From assembly GCA_036401375.1 (NCBI GenBank), contig DASWVB010000004.1, positions 1 to 64,000 of the forward strand: DNA of 64,000 bases, read 5' to 3'. A model generated the notes under the pieces. That model saw only the letters and a program-made list of their open reading frames with translations, was not told the DNA's origin and searched no databases. Below are positions 17,744-25,456 of the stretch, piece after piece; the first letter of the stretch is position 1; every line of letters begins with the position of its first letter. A program made the translations under genes and the position numbers. Origin of the DNA: DASWUZ01 sp036401375. Its GTDB lineage: Bacteria > Acidobacteriota > Terriglobia > Terriglobales > Acidobacteriaceae.

Positions 17744-17772
17744 TTGACAAACAATAACCATAGGGTTATGGT
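17744..17772 (+). promoter_or_regulatory. Sigma-70-type promoter of the arsR operon (leaderless)
   Basis: TTGACA at 17744-17749 and TATGGT at 17767-17772 are separated by 17 bp. A start of transcription 6-8 bp downstream would fall on or beside the ATG at 17779, and no Shine-Dalgarno precedes that ATG. The arsR message is therefore predicted to be leaderless. Confidence 0.7.
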
Positions 17773-17776
17773 TTGT
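17747..17776. promoter_or_regulatory. 30-bp palindromic operator of the ArsR-type regulator
   Basis: The sequence from ACAAAC to GTTTGT is an imperfect palindrome: 26 of 30 positions agree with its own reverse complement, centred at 17761/17762. The inner arms are ATAACC and GGTTAT. It spans the whole spacer and overlaps both the -35 and -10 boxes, the typical position for autorepression by a dimeric winged-helix protein. Confidence 0.7.
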
Positions 17777-17778
17777 GC

Positions 17779-18102
17779 ATGCCCAACCCTGAGGCCATGC
17801 TCTTCAAGGCCCTTGCCGACCCCACCCGCAGGGCCATCTTTGAACGCCTCATCCGGGACGGCGATCAGACGGTTCATGCTCTTACTGCGCATGCCGGCGT
17901 CTCGCAGCCCATGGTGTCGAAGCACCTGTCTGCCTTGAAGCGCGCCCGCCTGGTCAGCCGTTGCCGCAAGGGGCGCGAAAGTCACTACCATGCCCGTCCC
18001 GACGCTCTGACGCCGCTCGCGGACTGGATCGGGCAATACGGTGCATTCTGGCAGAACCGCTTTGATCGACTCGAAGACTTCTTGAAAAGGATGGACCCAT
18101 GA
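17779..18102 (+). CDS. ArsR-family winged-helix transcriptional regulator
   Basis: A 107-residue ArsR/SmtB-fold repressor. MLFKALADPTRRAIFERL is the family's first helix pair, and VSQPMVSKHLSALKRARLV (about residues 41-59) is the recognition helix-turn-helix. The metal-binding Cys motif of classical ArsR (ELCVCD) is absent, so it belongs to the non-metal subgroup commonly paired with AHSA1/SRPBCC proteins. The ATG at 17779 is chosen over the in-frame TTG at 17773 because it starts the conserved helix and falls at the predicted transcription start. Its stop overlaps the next start as ATGA. Confidence 0.92.
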   Translation: MPNPEAMLFKALADPTRRAIFERLIRDGDQTVHALTAHAGVSQPMVSKHLSALKRARLVSRCRKGRESHYHARPDALTPLADWIGQYGAFWQNRFDRLEDFLKRMDP

Positions 18103-18512
18103 CTACGAACCGCTCGCTCGCGATCGAAAGGGAATTCCCTCACCCACCCGAAAAGGTCTGGCGCGCTCTCACCGAGGGTCCCCTTCTCAAGGAATGGCTG
18201 ATGGACAACGACTTCGTGCCCGCGGTGGGCCAGGATTTTCACTTTCGCTCCCCACCGATGCCGGGCTGGGACGGCATCATCGATTGCGAGGTCCTGGTCA
18301 TCGAAGCCGGCAGGACGCTGTCTTATAGCTGGAACGCCCTGGGACTGGAGAGCGTCGTCGTCTGGACGCTGGTGGCGACCGCGGGAGGAACCCTCGTGCG
18401 CATGGAGCAGTCCGGCTTCCGTCCCGATCAGGAGACTGCCTTCAAGGGTGCGAGCTACGGCTGGCAGAAGTTTCTTGGCAGCCTGGAAGCAGTCCTCGCC
18501 AGGCTCGACTAA
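18099..18512 (+). CDS. SRPBCC (AHSA1-like) domain protein
   Basis: A 137-residue START/Bet v1-like protein of the AHSA1 family. It begins with SLAIEREFPHPPEKVWRALT, the usual first strand and helix, and ends with YGWQKFLGSLEAVL, the C-terminal helix that lines the hydrophobic cavity. The gene overlaps arsR by 4 nt (ATGA). ArsR-SRPBCC pairs are common in bacteria; the ligand is generally unknown and nothing here identifies it. It probably binds or processes a small hydrophobic molecule whose level is sensed by the pair. Confidence 0.88.
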   Translation: MTTNRSLAIEREFPHPPEKVWRALTEGPLLKEWLMDNDFVPAVGQDFHFRSPPMPGWDGIIDCEVLVIEAGRTLSYSWNALGLESVVVWTLVATAGGTLVRMEQSGFRPDQETAFKGASYGWQKFLGSLEAVLARLD

Positions 18513-18538
18513 TCCCTACTTTAAGAGGAGGAGAAAAT

Positions 18539-18970
18539 ATGAAGCCTACAAGCAGCCCGGATCAAGTTACAGCTTCAGCTAAGATCAGCAGGCGCATCGA
18601 GGAGTTGGCGGACTGGCGCGGGCAGACCCTCGCGCACATGCGCCAGCTCATTCACGACGCCGACCCCGACATCATCGAGGAGTGGAAGTGGGCGAAGCCT
18701 GCGTCGCCCGGGACCCCGGTGTGGTCGCACGACGGCATCGTCTGCACGGGAGAATCGTATAAGCAGGTTGTGAAACTCACCTTCGCGCGCGGAGCTTCGA
18801 TCAAAGATCCGAAGAAGCTCTTTAATTCGAGCCTGGAGGGAAATACCCGTCGCGCCATTGACCTCCGCGAGGGGGAGAAGATCGACCCGCGGGCATTCAA
18901 ACAACTCATCAGCGACGCGATCGCGGCCAACTCCGCAGCCATCGCCGCGAGAGCAGCCAAAAAGAAGTAA
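18539..18970 (+). CDS. DUF1801 domain protein
   Basis: A 143-residue protein of the DUF1801 (YdhG-like) family. The region IEEWKWAKPASPGTPVWSHD followed by KLTFARGASIKDPKKLF is the conserved core, and the tail is Ala/Lys-rich. An unusually strong ribosome site, AGGAGGAG at 18526-18533, sits 5 nt before the ATG, so although separated by 26 bp from the SRPBCC gene it is likely the third gene of the arsR operon. Function unknown; family members often travel with ArsR and SRPBCC proteins. Confidence 0.85.
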   Translation: MKPTSSPDQVTASAKISRRIEELADWRGQTLAHMRQLIHDADPDIIEEWKWAKPASPGTPVWSHDGIVCTGESYKQVVKLTFARGASIKDPKKLFNSSLEGNTRRAIDLREGEKIDPRAFKQLISDAIAANSAAIAARAAKKK

Positions 18971-19204
18971 GCAGCGCATTATCCGTAGTAGTACCAGCCG
19001 CCGCAGAAGGTGAGCGTCGCGCCTGGCGCCGCTTGATTCCTGATCCTGGCGATTGCGTGCGCACACAGTGCTCCTCACCCTGCTCTTGCCCCGTGCGCCA
19101 CCAATGAAGCGGATAGATGCTCGGGCGCTGGATAGGCTGGGGTGGAATCAGGTGTCGCGCCACGACCTGAAGCGCCGCATCCGGTAGCATCGATCAGCAC
19201 CCTT

Positions 19205-19801
19205 ATGCGCGTTTATCCGAGATTTGTAATCTCCGCCTTTTCCCCCAACCAGTTCCCCGCCCCGGCGGCGCCGGAGATCGCCTTTCTTGGCCGCTCCAAC
19301 GTAGGAAAATCGAGCCTCATCAATGCTCTTCTAGGCTCCCGCCAGGCCAAGGTCTCTGCCACCCCCGGGCGCACCCGTTCTATCAACTTTTTCTCGCTGA
19401 CCGAGACGGCCGAACGCCAGCAGCCGCAGTTCTTCTTCGCCGACCTGCCCGGCTACGGATACGCCAAAATCTCAAAGTCCATCTCTGCCGAGTGGCCCAG
19501 CTTCATCGATCCCTACCTCTCCAGCCGGGAGACCCTCGCGCTCTGCATCTGCCTGGTGGATAGCAACATCCCGCCACAAAGGAGCGATGGTCAGCTGATT
19601 GCCTTTTTGCGCTCGGCAGGACGCCGCTTTCTCGTGGTCGGCACCAAGGCTGACCGCCTCTCCGGCAACGCACGAGTGAAGGCGAAATCAGCCCTCAAGG
19701 CCGGCCTCGGGGTTGACGACCTGCTGCTCTGCTCGGCAGAGACCGGCCTCGGCATGCCCGACCTGTGGGCCAATATCAAGTCCGCTGCCAACCTGACTTG
19801 A
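19205..19801 (+). CDS. engB: Ribosome biogenesis GTPase EngB/YsxC
   Basis: A 198-residue single-domain TRAFAC GTPase. The P-loop is GRSNVGKSSLIN (residues 29-40), switch II is DLPGYGYAK, and the base-specificity motif is GTKADRL; the switch I region reads ATPGRTRSINFF. YsxC/EngB acts in late assembly of the 50S subunit. I place the start at the ATG at 19205 (MRVYPRFVIS); the in-frame extension to 19142 lacks conservation. No upstream co-transcribed gene is evident; a pseudopilin operon converges from the right. Confidence 0.94.
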   Translation: MRVYPRFVISAFSPNQFPAPAAPEIAFLGRSNVGKSSLINALLGSRQAKVSATPGRTRSINFFSLTETAERQQPQFFFADLPGYGYAKISKSISAEWPSFIDPYLSSRETLALCICLVDSNIPPQRSDGQLIAFLRSAGRRFLVVGTKADRLSGNARVKAKSALKAGLGVDDLLLCSAETGLGMPDLWANIKSAANLT

Positions 19802-19889
19802 CGCAGGGTCTGCAGCTCTCACCAGAAGCGGCACTTATCCAGAGCTACTTCTCTCCGGCGAGCTTGGGGCAGTCGGCGACTGGGATGAG

Positions 19890-20744
19890 TCACAGATTGA
19901 GCGATTCAGCGAGGGAGGAAGCTGCAACCCGCCCGCGGCGCACTGCGACTCCAGCGGAAAGCGAGCCCGAAGCTATACCCGAAGCGACAGCCTCGATAAG
20001 GCGCTCTGCCTCCGCAGTCGACATGCGAACATAGTGCTCCGGCACCCGGCCAAGGTAGCGAGCGGCGACGCGCAGCCAGCGGAGCCGTGGGTCGGGCTCG
20101 CCCGGCCTGCCTGCGATCGCCTCGACCGCCAGAGCATCGACCTGCGGCAGCCACCTCGCAGCAGATTCAGCCGCGCTCCACCACACCTCTTCCCGGAGGC
20201 CGGCAGCAGCGGGACCCGCCGTGCTCCACTCCGGCAACTTGACCGCGCCGCGCGCAACAAACAGCTCGAAGGCAGAGTCAAGCCCCGCCCGCGGGCAGGC
20301 GACCACATCGGGCTGCACCCCGCGCTCGACCATCTCCTGAAGGCAGGCAGGAACATCGCAGACCAGCCCGACGGCAACCGGCTGCCTCTTGCGCACCTCG
20401 TTCTTGAGGATGCGAAGAGCCTCATCCAGCCCGTTGACTACGAAGTCGCAGACTCCTCTGCGTAGCGCCAGCTTCAGTCTTTCCTCGTCCGCATCGAGGC
20501 CCAGCGAAGCGGCTCCAGCGATGCTTGAAGCGAGAGCAACCGCCGCTCCGGAAGCATCTGTCGGCGCGTAAAGCACTAGCCGGCCGCCAGGTCCGGGTCC
20601 GCTCGCAGCGTCGATGGCGACACCCTCAGCCTCCACGCCGACGCACCTATTCAGGGCCTCAAAGGCTGCATAAACATCTGCAATCGATGGAGCTGCAGGG
20701 ACGGCCAGGGAGACCGGACTACCAGGCCGAGTAGGGCTGTCCAT
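19890..20744 (-). CDS. Uncharacterised protein, last gene of the secretin/pseudopilin operon
   Basis: A 284-residue protein without a firmly recognised family. A segment around residues 105-145 (VAVGLVCDVPACLQEMVERG, then VQPDVVACPRAGLDSAF) faintly recalls the Rossmann core of urocanase, but the NAD-site motifs of urocanase were not found and the protein is half its length. It is Ala/Val/Glu-rich, probably soluble, with no signal peptide. Its ATG at 20744 lies 26 bp inside the 3' end of the upstream pseudopilin gene, so the two are translationally coupled. High-GC antisense frames exist but this frame shows the operon-consistent position. Confidence 0.6.
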   Translation of the reverse strand: MDSPTRPGSPVSLAVPAAPSIADVYAAFEALNRCVGVEAEGVAIDAASGPGPGGRLVLYAPTDASGAAVALASSIAGAASLGLDADEERLKLALRRGVCDFVVNGLDEALRILKNEVRKRQPVAVGLVCDVPACLQEMVERGVQPDVVACPRAGLDSAFELFVARGAVKLPEWSTAGPAAAGLREEVWWSAAESAARWLPQVDALAVEAIAGRPGEPDPRLRWLRVAARYLGRVPEHYVRMSTAEAERLIEAVASGIASGSLSAGVAVRRGRVAASSLAESLNL

Positions 20745-21198
20745 CACTGCCCACTTCCTGCGACCCGCTGTGAACATCGTTGATCCCAGGTTCCGTCTGA
20801 TCGACGCTCATAAGGGAGTCATCCGTGGTCGTTACCCAGCTCGAGCTGTTGCCGGTCATCGGGTCGCGCGGGATCGCCCGCAGATAGCCGGTCTGCACCA
20901 GGTCGTCGAGCGACTGGGGAGCCTTTTCTTTATCCATCGTGTATGCGTCTATCCCTGCCCGGATCACGTGCAGGTCTTCGCGCAGCACAGCTTCCCGGGC
21001 GTGCTTCATCTGCCCTATATAGCTGGGAATGGCGATGGTAGCCAGCACCGCGATGATCGCCATCACGATCATCAGCTCGACCAGCGTGAACCCGCACTCC
21101 GCCGGCAGCATTTCGGCCTCGACACCAGACCGGCGCCGGACCGTCAACCCCGCCGTACCCGCATCGCCATCGCGCCGCCGCACCGCTGTCTCACCCAT
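20719..21198 (-). CDS. gspG: Type II secretion-like major pseudopilin (GspG family)
   Basis: A prepilin-like protein with cleavage motif G|FTLVELMIVMAIIAVLAT, the Glu at position +5 and a ~20-residue hydrophobic helix, then a GspG-type C-terminal domain with SLDDLVQTGYLRAIPRDPMT and the terminal SDGQPYSAW. GspG forms the T2SS pseudopilus. Two starts are possible: ATG at 21198, giving a 39-residue Arg-rich leader, or ATG at 21111, giving a short leader (MLPAECG) typical of type IV prepilins and preceded by a GAGG Shine-Dalgarno 5 nt away. I list the longer one but the shorter may be the real start. Confidence 0.85.
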   Translation of the reverse strand: MGETAVRRRDGDAGTAGLTVRRRSGVEAEMLPAECGFTLVELMIVMAIIAVLATIAIPSYIGQMKHAREAVLREDLHVIRAGIDAYTMDKEKAPQSLDDLVQTGYLRAIPRDPMTGNSSSWVTTTDDSLMSVDQTEPGINDVHSGSQEVGSDGQPYSAW

Positions 21199-21200
21199 GC

Positions 21201-21716
21201 CTACCAATCCGAATACTTCGTTCCGTCCAGCGCGGTACCGGTCGACTTCGAATACACATCGAAGACGCTCTGCCCGCCAAAGGAGTCGCTCTTCGGGTCA
21301 TCCTGCATCGAGCGGAAGCCCCAATCCGGTTTTGCGGTCATAGGGTCAACCGGAATTCTGCGCAGAAATTTCACGTTTTTGCCCTGCACATCGACCCCGT
21401 TCACCAGAGTGTCCATGTCGGGCGGATAGTTCCCGCTGTCGACCTTGGTCACGAAGGCGCCCTTGTCCGCCGCATCCTTATAGTGATCGATCGCGTCGCG
21501 CATCTGCCAGAGGTCGTAGCGCAGCTCGCGCTCCTTCTCCCGCTTAACCTGGAAGCGCGCAATCGGGACCGCCGCCGATGCCACAATCGAGAGGATCGCG
21601 ACCGTGACGATCAGCTCGACCAGCGTGACTCCGCTTTCGGCCCCCGCGCGCCGCGCACGCCCGCTGCGACCCTCCGAGCGGGGCCATCGCACTCCCGATA
21701 TAAATGAGAAACCCAT
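21201..21716 (-). CDS. Type II secretion-like pseudopilin (GspG/PulG-type)
   Basis: A 171-residue prepilin with the processing motif ESG|VTLVELIVTVAILSIV after a long basic leader (about 29 residues) and a soluble domain with FLRRIPVDPMTAKPDWGFRS, which parallels the sister gene's IPRDPMT block, and a similar aromatic end, GTKYSDW. The ATG at 21716 has a GGAG ribosome site 6 nt upstream, so the long leader appears real here. The two neighbouring pseudopilins look like diverged duplicates. The gene starts 37 bp after the secretin gene. Confidence 0.87.
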   Translation of the reverse strand: MGFSFISGVRWPRSEGRSGRARRAGAESGVTLVELIVTVAILSIVASAAVPIARFQVKREKERELRYDLWQMRDAIDHYKDAADKGAFVTKVDSGNYPPDMDTLVNGVDVQGKNVKFLRRIPVDPMTAKPDWGFRSMQDDPKSDSFGGQSVFDVYSKSTGTALDGTKYSDW

Positions 21717-21753
21717 CGCCCACTCCAACACACCTGCCAGCCTCGGCAAGAGC

Positions 21754-24150
21754 CTACTGCAGGTGAATGACTGCCTGCGACCCCATCACGCTCAGCGTCT
21801 GCTGCGAGCTGTTCCGCGCGCCGGGACGGGTGATCGCCACCACTGCATCCCCGGCGCTCTTCGCCTCGAAGGTGAGCACGCACACGCTCCCCGAGCCACT
21901 CACCCCCGGGACACCCGGCGGCCGCGAAGCCGTGATCATCACCCCGCCGTTTCCATCGTCCCGATGAACCAGTGCGACCGCCTGCCCGTCCGCTCCAAGA
22001 AAGGTGCCCGCGTCGACATTGACCAGGCTCAGCTTCGCCGCGTCATACTGCACCTGCATTGGTACCGAGAACACATCTACACCGCCCGCAAAGCTTACCG
22101 TCATCTGGAAGCTGCTGCCGACTTTCTGTGTGCTGTCCGCCGGAGTCATATCGAGGTGCATCGAGGGAGTAGCTGCTCCGCTGCCTGCCGGATTGCCTGC
22201 GAGAGCTGCAGCTCCTGCGCCCGCGCCTGCGCCCTTGGCGGACTGCTGCATTTGCGATATTGCCTTATCCGCAGCAGCGGCGGCGGTCACCGGCACTGCC
22301 GCAGGTACAGCTACCGTGGCCGGTGGAGTGATCGCCGCTACCCCAGGCGCTGGCGCAGCAGCAAGGTTCTTGAGGGCCGCGGGAATCTCCGCCGCAGGCA
22401 TCCTTCGCAGCTCGATCGTCTGCCCCGAGCCGGTATCGATCTCCTCCAGATTTGTCGGGCTGATCTGGGTGGCGCGCACCACGTGAGGGATCAGCAGGAA
22501 CACGATCTCATCGGTCATGTGCTCCTTCTTGACCGAGCTGAAGAGGTACTTGATCAGGGGAATCTCACCCAGCCCCGGCGTGCCTCCGATGGTCACGCTA
22601 TCGGTCCTCTGCAGAATGCCGCCAAGGATGTTGGCCTCGCCCTCCTTCAGACGGATCGTATTCTCAATCGTGCGCTGACTGATGACCGGCTCATCGATGC
22701 CGCCGATGTTGACCGTATTGCTCTCGGACGATACCTCGATCTTCAGCTTCAACGTGACGTCACGGTCATAGTGCACGGTCGGAGTGATGTCGATGTTCAC
22801 GCCCACGTCGATGTACTGGAACTGGGTCTGCACTCCAAAACCAGCCGAGGCCGAAGCCGTCAACCCGCTCGAGAACGAGCCCGTTGCCTCCGGGATCCGC
22901 GATCCGATCTTCAGGATCGCGTGCTGGTTATCCGACGCCCGTATCCTTGGATTCTGCAACACCCGCGTATCGCTGTCGCTCAACAGCAGGTTCGCCGTGG
23001 CCTGACCCACGGTCACCGCGAAGTTGGTCGAATTCAGGTGCGCCAGCGAGTTCAGTGTCAGGTTTGAGGTCGAGCTGGACCCCGCGCTTGAACCCGAGGC
23101 CGCGGTAGTAGGGCTCGCCTGGAACGAGACGGAGGCCGTCTGCGGCAGCTGGATGCCGATGTTGCGCAGCTTGTCCCGGCTTACCTCGAGCACGGCGACG
23201 TCGATCACCACCTCGGGCCGCGCCTTGTCGAGGTCGTTGATCAGCTTCTTGGCCAGCAGCAGCTCGTCCGGGGTGCCTCGCATCACGATCGCGTTCTGGC
23301 TGGGAATCCCATAGACCTTAAGATTCACATCCACATTGCGCAGCGCAGTCTGGATGTCGTTCAGGTCGGTCGCGGCCGCAGCATTGGCGAGGTAAAAGGT
23401 CTGTACCGCCTGCTGATCGAGTTCGGCACGCTTGGGCCGGGTGTTCTGCGCGACGAAGATCGTATTGGGGGTAATCGGACGCCAGAATGTACCAGAAATC
23501 GTTCCGATGATCCGTAGAGCATCCATCAGGGGAACATTCGTGAGGTCGACCTGGATGCGCTTGGAGGTGTAGTCGGGATCGAAGAGCACATTGATGCCCG
23601 CCTCCTTGCCCAGGGTCTGGTAGATCACCTTGCTGTCTTCGACCGCGTGCTGGGTGATCGGCTCGTTCGAGACAGGCTTGAGATAGACTGGCGCGCCCAT
23701 CTCGTCAATGGACGCGGCCGAGCCCTCGGTTATCGAGGTGTCCTGACCCGGCGTCGGCGCCGACATCCGCTCCTGTACGCTATGAATGTCCTGCTGCGCG
23801 ACCTCGTAGCTGGGATCGATCTCGAGGGCCCGCAGGTACTCCGTCATCGCGCCCGCATCGTCGCCCTTGGCACGCAGCTGCTCGCCGCGATGCACGTGAA
23901 AGGCCGCCGCGGCCAGCCGAGTCCGCTCGTATGACTCCTGGTAGCGAATGTCGCGGGGAGACTTCTGATACGCCTTGGAATAGCTGGCGAAGGCGGCATC
24001 CACATCGCCGCGCGTCTCCGCCGACTGCCCCTGGCGGTAGAGCGAGCCAGCCGACTGGGCGTGCAAGGCCGGCGAGCCAAGGCCGGCAACCATCAATGTT
24101 ACAGCCAAAACCGCGGAGAGGCGTCCCCGGGGGGCAATGCGGAGGTTCAT
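21754..24150 (-). CDS. gspD: Secretin (GspD/PilQ family) with N-terminal TPRs and C-terminal cohesin domain
   Basis: A 798-residue outer-membrane secretin. Order: signal peptide (residues 1-32), TPR-like repeats (about 35-125, e.g. GDVDAAFASYSKAYQKSPRD), a secretin N0/STN domain (INVLFDPDYTSKRIQVDLTN), an N1 domain (YGIPSQNAIVMRGTPDELLL), then the secretin channel domain with VIDVAVLEVSRDKL and the C-terminal strand block NTIRLKEGEANILGGILQ and GTPGLGEIPLIKYLF. After an Ala/Pro linker comes a cohesin-type domain (about 655-798; VSFAGGVDVFSVPMQVQYDA). The ATG at 24150 directly precedes the signal peptide and has GGAG 5 nt upstream. Neither the ATPase nor the platform protein genes are in the window. 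Confidence 0.92.
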   Translation of the reverse strand: MNLRIAPRGRLSAVLAVTLMVAGLGSPALHAQSAGSLYRQGQSAETRGDVDAAFASYSKAYQKSPRDIRYQESYERTRLAAAAFHVHRGEQLRAKGDDAGAMTEYLRALEIDPSYEVAQQDIHSVQERMSAPTPGQDTSITEGSAASIDEMGAPVYLKPVSNEPITQHAVEDSKVIYQTLGKEAGINVLFDPDYTSKRIQVDLTNVPLMDALRIIGTISGTFWRPITPNTIFVAQNTRPKRAELDQQAVQTFYLANAAAATDLNDIQTALRNVDVNLKVYGIPSQNAIVMRGTPDELLLAKKLINDLDKARPEVVIDVAVLEVSRDKLRNIGIQLPQTASVSFQASPTTAASGSSAGSSSTSNLTLNSLAHLNSTNFAVTVGQATANLLLSDSDTRVLQNPRIRASDNQHAILKIGSRIPEATGSFSSGLTASASAGFGVQTQFQYIDVGVNIDITPTVHYDRDVTLKLKIEVSSESNTVNIGGIDEPVISQRTIENTIRLKEGEANILGGILQRTDSVTIGGTPGLGEIPLIKYLFSSVKKEHMTDEIVFLLIPHVVRATQISPTNLEEIDTGSGQTIELRRMPAAEIPAALKNLAAAPAPGVAAITPPATVAVPAAVPVTAAAAADKAISQMQQSAKGAGAGAGAAALAGNPAGSGAATPSMHLDMTPADSTQKVGSSFQMTVSFAGGVDVFSVPMQVQYDAAKLSLVNVDAGTFLGADGQAVALVHRDDGNGGVMITASRPPGVPGVSGSGSVCVLTFEAKSAGDAVVAITRPGARNSSQQTLSVMGSQAVIHLQ

Positions 24151-24605
24151 GCAGCTCCAGATCCACGTACGAGCGGCGCCGGGCACGGCTGTGGGGGCGT
24201 CACCGGTTGTTAGACGAAGGCGGCTCACGCACGCCGCCCGATATTCAACTTCGCTTTCACGGCGACCGACCCTGACGCCCGGCCCGCCACCAGCAAGGCC
24301 GCACAGCCTGCAAAACGATCCACGCCAGTCCTCCACGCACAAAAAAAACCAGGCCCGATAACCCTGCGCACTGGCTCTCTCTGTATTCGCGGGTGATGCG
24401 CGATTATAGCATCGGGCTACACTGCTGAATGCTGCCTCAGGGCCCGGAGCTGCCGCGGCACTGGACGCAGCCGGGGCCTGCGCCGCACCGTCACCGGCCG
24501 GGTCGAAGCCGCTACACAGGCCCTTGCAGACGCTGCCTGCGGCCGCTTGCGCACCGCATGCTAGCATGAGAATTCGTACCGGCCAACAGCAGCCGAAGCG
24601 CAATC
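24151..24605. other. Divergent intergenic region between secretin operon and smpB
   Basis: 455 bp with no convincing gene. It contains the predicted extended -10 promoter of the secretin operon (24403-24411), an A-run in the leader of that transcript near 24343-24350, and a GC-rich stretch upstream of smpB. I found no tmRNA or tRNA in it. Confidence 0.5.
24403..24411 (-). promoter_or_regulatory. Extended -10 promoter of the secretin operon
   Basis: On the minus strand TGC-TATAAT gives a perfect -10 box with the TGn extension; the -35 region is weak, as is common for extended -10 promoters. Transcription would start near 24396, leaving a leader of about 245 nt before the secretin ATG. Confidence 0.6.
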
Positions 24606-25157
24606 ATGCCCCGCCAGACCAGCTATCAGACCAGCGCCGCCTCGGGCCCAGCAGCCAGCCATAAACCGAAGCCGAGAGACCCGCTCGCAGCCGGGGAACG
24701 AGATGCCGCCTTCAACCGCTCTGCCTCTCATAACTACTTCCTCCTTGAGCGCTACGAGGCCGGAGTCGCCCTGCGCGGCACGGAGGTCAAATCCATCCGC
24801 GAAGGCAAGGCCAACCTCAAAGACGCCTACGGCCTCGTCAAGGACGGTGAGGCGTTCCTGCTCAATGCTCATATCGGCGCGTACTCCCATGGCAACACGA
24901 TGAATCACGACGCCACCCGAACCCGCAAGCTGCTGCTGCATGCCGGGGAGATCAGGAAGCTAATCGGACAGACGCAGCAAAAGGGCCTCACGCTCATCCC
25001 CACCCGCCTCTACTTCAAGAACGGCCGCGTCAAGTGCGAGCTGGCGGTGGCGAAGGGTAAGCAGGACTGGGACAAGCGAGCCACCGAGAGGGCGCGCGAA
25101 GGCGACCGCGAAGCCCGCGCCGCCATAGCCCACTCCCAGGGCAAACGCGCCAAGTAG
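24606..25157 (+). CDS. smpB: SsrA-binding protein SmpB
   Basis: A 183-residue SmpB, the tmRNA-binding protein of trans-translation. The OB-fold core is clear: YFLLERYEAGVALRGTEVKS, IREGKANLKDAYGLV, NAHIGAYSHGN and LTLIPTRLYFKNGRVKCELA. The C-terminal basic tail is present and includes KQDWDKRATERAREGDREAR. Relative to the usual ~155 residues there is an N-terminal extension of about 30 residues rich in Ser, Ala and Lys; the initiation codon may lie further in, but no alternative ATG precedes the core. The tmRNA gene itself is not in the window. Confidence 0.95.
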   Translation: MPRQTSYQTSAASGPAASHKPKPRDPLAAGERDAAFNRSASHNYFLLERYEAGVALRGTEVKSIREGKANLKDAYGLVKDGEAFLLNAHIGAYSHGNTMNHDATRTRKLLLHAGEIRKLIGQTQQKGLTLIPTRLYFKNGRVKCELAVAKGKQDWDKRATERAREGDREARAAIAHSQGKRAK

Positions 25158-25456
25158 AAGGACCTTTAGCTCCCGGCACTGATTTAGCTGCGTATCCATC
25201 TGATACGTTGCTTCACTGCTCAGCCAAGTCGCTCGAAGGTTGCCCGGAAACTTTAATCCGACTACCGCCCTGTCGAACACCGGAGCGACGGTGCGCACAC
25301 CTCCCTACAAATTCAAATGAGTATTGACCGGACCCTCCAAATCCACAAAGTTGACGTTTAGGATTTTTCGCTATGTAACCACCTTTTCCGGCCGCTGGAA
25401 AGCTGTGCGGCTGCCAACCTGGAACCTTAGTACGTCTCACGCTCCGCGAGGAAACC
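25158..25456. other. Intergenic region upstream of the GH79-like gene
   Basis: 299 bp with no gene. It is clearly less GC-rich than neighbouring DNA, like the gene that follows. A TTGACG at 25351-25356 with TATGTA at 25372-25377 (15-bp spacing) is a weak promoter candidate for the glycosidase gene. Confidence 0.35.

Noticed and set aside
21604..23067. Long plus-strand open frame (487 codons) across the secretin gene
   Set aside because: Arg/His/Pro-rich and without any motif; the minus-strand secretin has clear domains. It is a high-GC antisense shadow.
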